NCBI GenBank assembly: GCA_946406555.1
Contig: CAMJLB010000003.1
Coordinates: forward strand, 1 to 50,432
Source of the DNA: an uncultured Prevotellaceae bacterium
GTDB lineage: Bacteria > Bacteroidota > Bacteroidia > Bacteroidales > Bacteroidaceae
DNA length: 50,432 nucleotides
Direction of reading: 5' to 3'
Shown here: piece by piece, positions 49,820-50,432 of the stretch
Layout: each line of letters begins with the position of its first letter
Numbering within the stretch: the first letter of the stretch is position 1
The notes under the pieces: model-generated
Databases searched by the model: none
What the model saw: the letters and a program-made list of their open reading frames with translations, nothing else
Told to the model about the DNA's origin: nothing
Program-made: the position numbers and the translations under genes

Positions 49820-50432
49820 CCTTTAAGGAAGAACTAATGATGGGCATACCTGAGCAGCTGCCAGAGATGCCTCCCTATGACGCAGAAATCAATCATGCGC
49901 CCAAACGCAAAGACATTCTCTCGTCTGTCGAGAAGCGATTGGCACTGCGGAACGCCTTGCGCTATTTTCCCAAACACCTGCATGAGGAACTGGCACCAGA
50001 GTTTGCCGACGAACTGAAGCGCTACGGGCGCATATATATGTATAGGTATAGACCCACTTATGCCATGTATGCACGGCCCATCGACGAATATCCGCACAGG
50101 AGCCGGCAGGCAGCAGCCATCATGATGATGATACAAAACAATCTGGACCCGCGTGTGGCCCAGCATCCGCACGAATTGATAACCTATGGCGGCAACGGGG
50201 CCGTATTTCAGAACTGGGCACAATACCGGCTGGTGATGAAATATCTGTCGGAGATGACCGATGAGCAGACGCTGGTGATGTATAGCGGGCATCCGCTCGG
50301 CCTCTTCCCCTCCCACAAGAATGCGCCCCGAGTGGTAGTGACCAATGGCATGGTGATACCCAATTATTCGAAACCCGACGACTGGGAGCGCGACAACGCG
50401 CTGGGCGTTTCGCAGTATGGGCAGATGACGGC
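49816..50432 (+). CDS. hutU: Urocanate hydratase, N-terminal part (3' truncated)
   Basis: An open frame runs from the ATG at 49816 to the window end without a stop (205 codons). The NAD-dependent enzyme converts urocanate to imidazolonepropionate. Urocanase blocks seen: TYGGNGAVFQNWAQYRL, MYSGHPLGLFPS and VVVTNGMVIPNYS. The N-terminal 80 residues, with LRNALRYFPKHLHEEL, fit the longer form seen in Bacteroidota. Second gene of the histidine utilisation operon; the rest lies outside the window. Confidence 0.93.
   Translation, partial: MTFKEELMMGIPEQLPEMPPYDAEINHAPKRKDILSSVEKRLALRNALRYFPKHLHEELAPEFADELKRYGRIYMYRYRPTYAMYARPIDEYPHRSRQAAAIMMMIQNNLDPRVAQHPHELITYGGNGAVFQNWAQYRLVMKYLSEMTDEQTLVMYSGHPLGLFPSHKNAPRVVVTNGMVIPNYSKPDDWERDNALGVSQYGQMT

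Noticed and set aside
1..50432. tRNA, rRNA, insertion sequence or prophage genes
   Set aside because: No cloverleaf-like sequence ending in a CCA-type acceptor, no transposase motif and no phage structural gene could be recognised by reading; a program search would settle tRNAs.

Overview
The window looks like a chromosomal segment of a Bacteroidota member, most probably a Prevotellaceae (Prevotella/Segatella-like) species. Reasons: nearly every gene start that follows a non-coding gap has the Bacteroidota -7 element TAnnTTTG, often with TTG/TTTG 19-20 bp upstream; there is a SusC/SusD pair with lipoprotein partners; and three exported proteins end in the 'GRR...G.Y..NGKK..K' type C-terminal motif. 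Gene content (nspC, reverse rubrerythrin, DUF1015, DUF2520, DPE2-like malQ, ftcD-hutU) fits. I see no rRNA, tRNA, insertion sequence, phage gene or CRISPR array.

Layout. 1-2070 (+): 3' end of feoB and nspC. 2078-6504 (-): operon purC, ubiE/menG, aroE, TPM-domain protein, lemA. 6505-7356: non-coding, with a composite repeat element. 7357-22741 (-): eight-gene exported-protein operon running susC, susD, HExxH zinc lipoprotein, DUF4302 lipoprotein, BACON lipoprotein, Omp28-like thiol protein and two secreted proteins. It contains no glycosidase or lyase, so the cargo may not be a glycan. 23228-26 kb: an unusual short sigma-70 factor, a NUDIX hydrolase, DUF1015, yigZ and an acyl-ACP thioesterase. 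27-34 kb: FemAB/GNAT-like protein, Lrp/AsnC regulator, ilvN, ilvB, mutS2. 33.8-34.7 kb: second copy of the composite repeat. 34.7-37.2 kb (+): nitroreductase, DUF2520, kdsC, maf. Then a promoter-terminator unit (candidate sRNA), fabD, a GH13 amylase and an AlaX-type editing protein, MerR, a phosphoglycolate-phosphatase-like HAD, malQ, mltG, reverse rubrerythrin, OhrR-like regulator with glutathione peroxidase, a second candidate sRNA, a partial third repeat copy, and the start of a histidine utilisation operon (ftcD, hutU truncated by the window end).

How parts work together. The 15-kb operon would build an outer-membrane import complex (SusC channel, SusD lid) with surface lipoproteins, a zinc hydrolase and large secreted proteins. 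Gpx, the OhrR-like regulator and rubrerythrin form a peroxide-defence patch. GH13 and malQ handle cytoplasmic glucan. ilvB/ilvN sit beside an Lrp-type regulator. FtcD and HutU degrade histidine.

Most unusual features: (1) a roughly 490-bp intergenic element present twice in full and once in part, always oriented toward a metabolic gene, with three inverted repeats, a five-unit array of exact 22-bp period and a conserved palindrome; (2) two orphan promoter-plus-terminator units of about 90 nt, one with mutually exclusive hairpins; (3) 33-nt in-frame repeats in the signal-peptide coding region of two adjacent lipoprotein genes; (4) a sigma factor that lacks region 3 and the conserved tryptophan pair of region 2.
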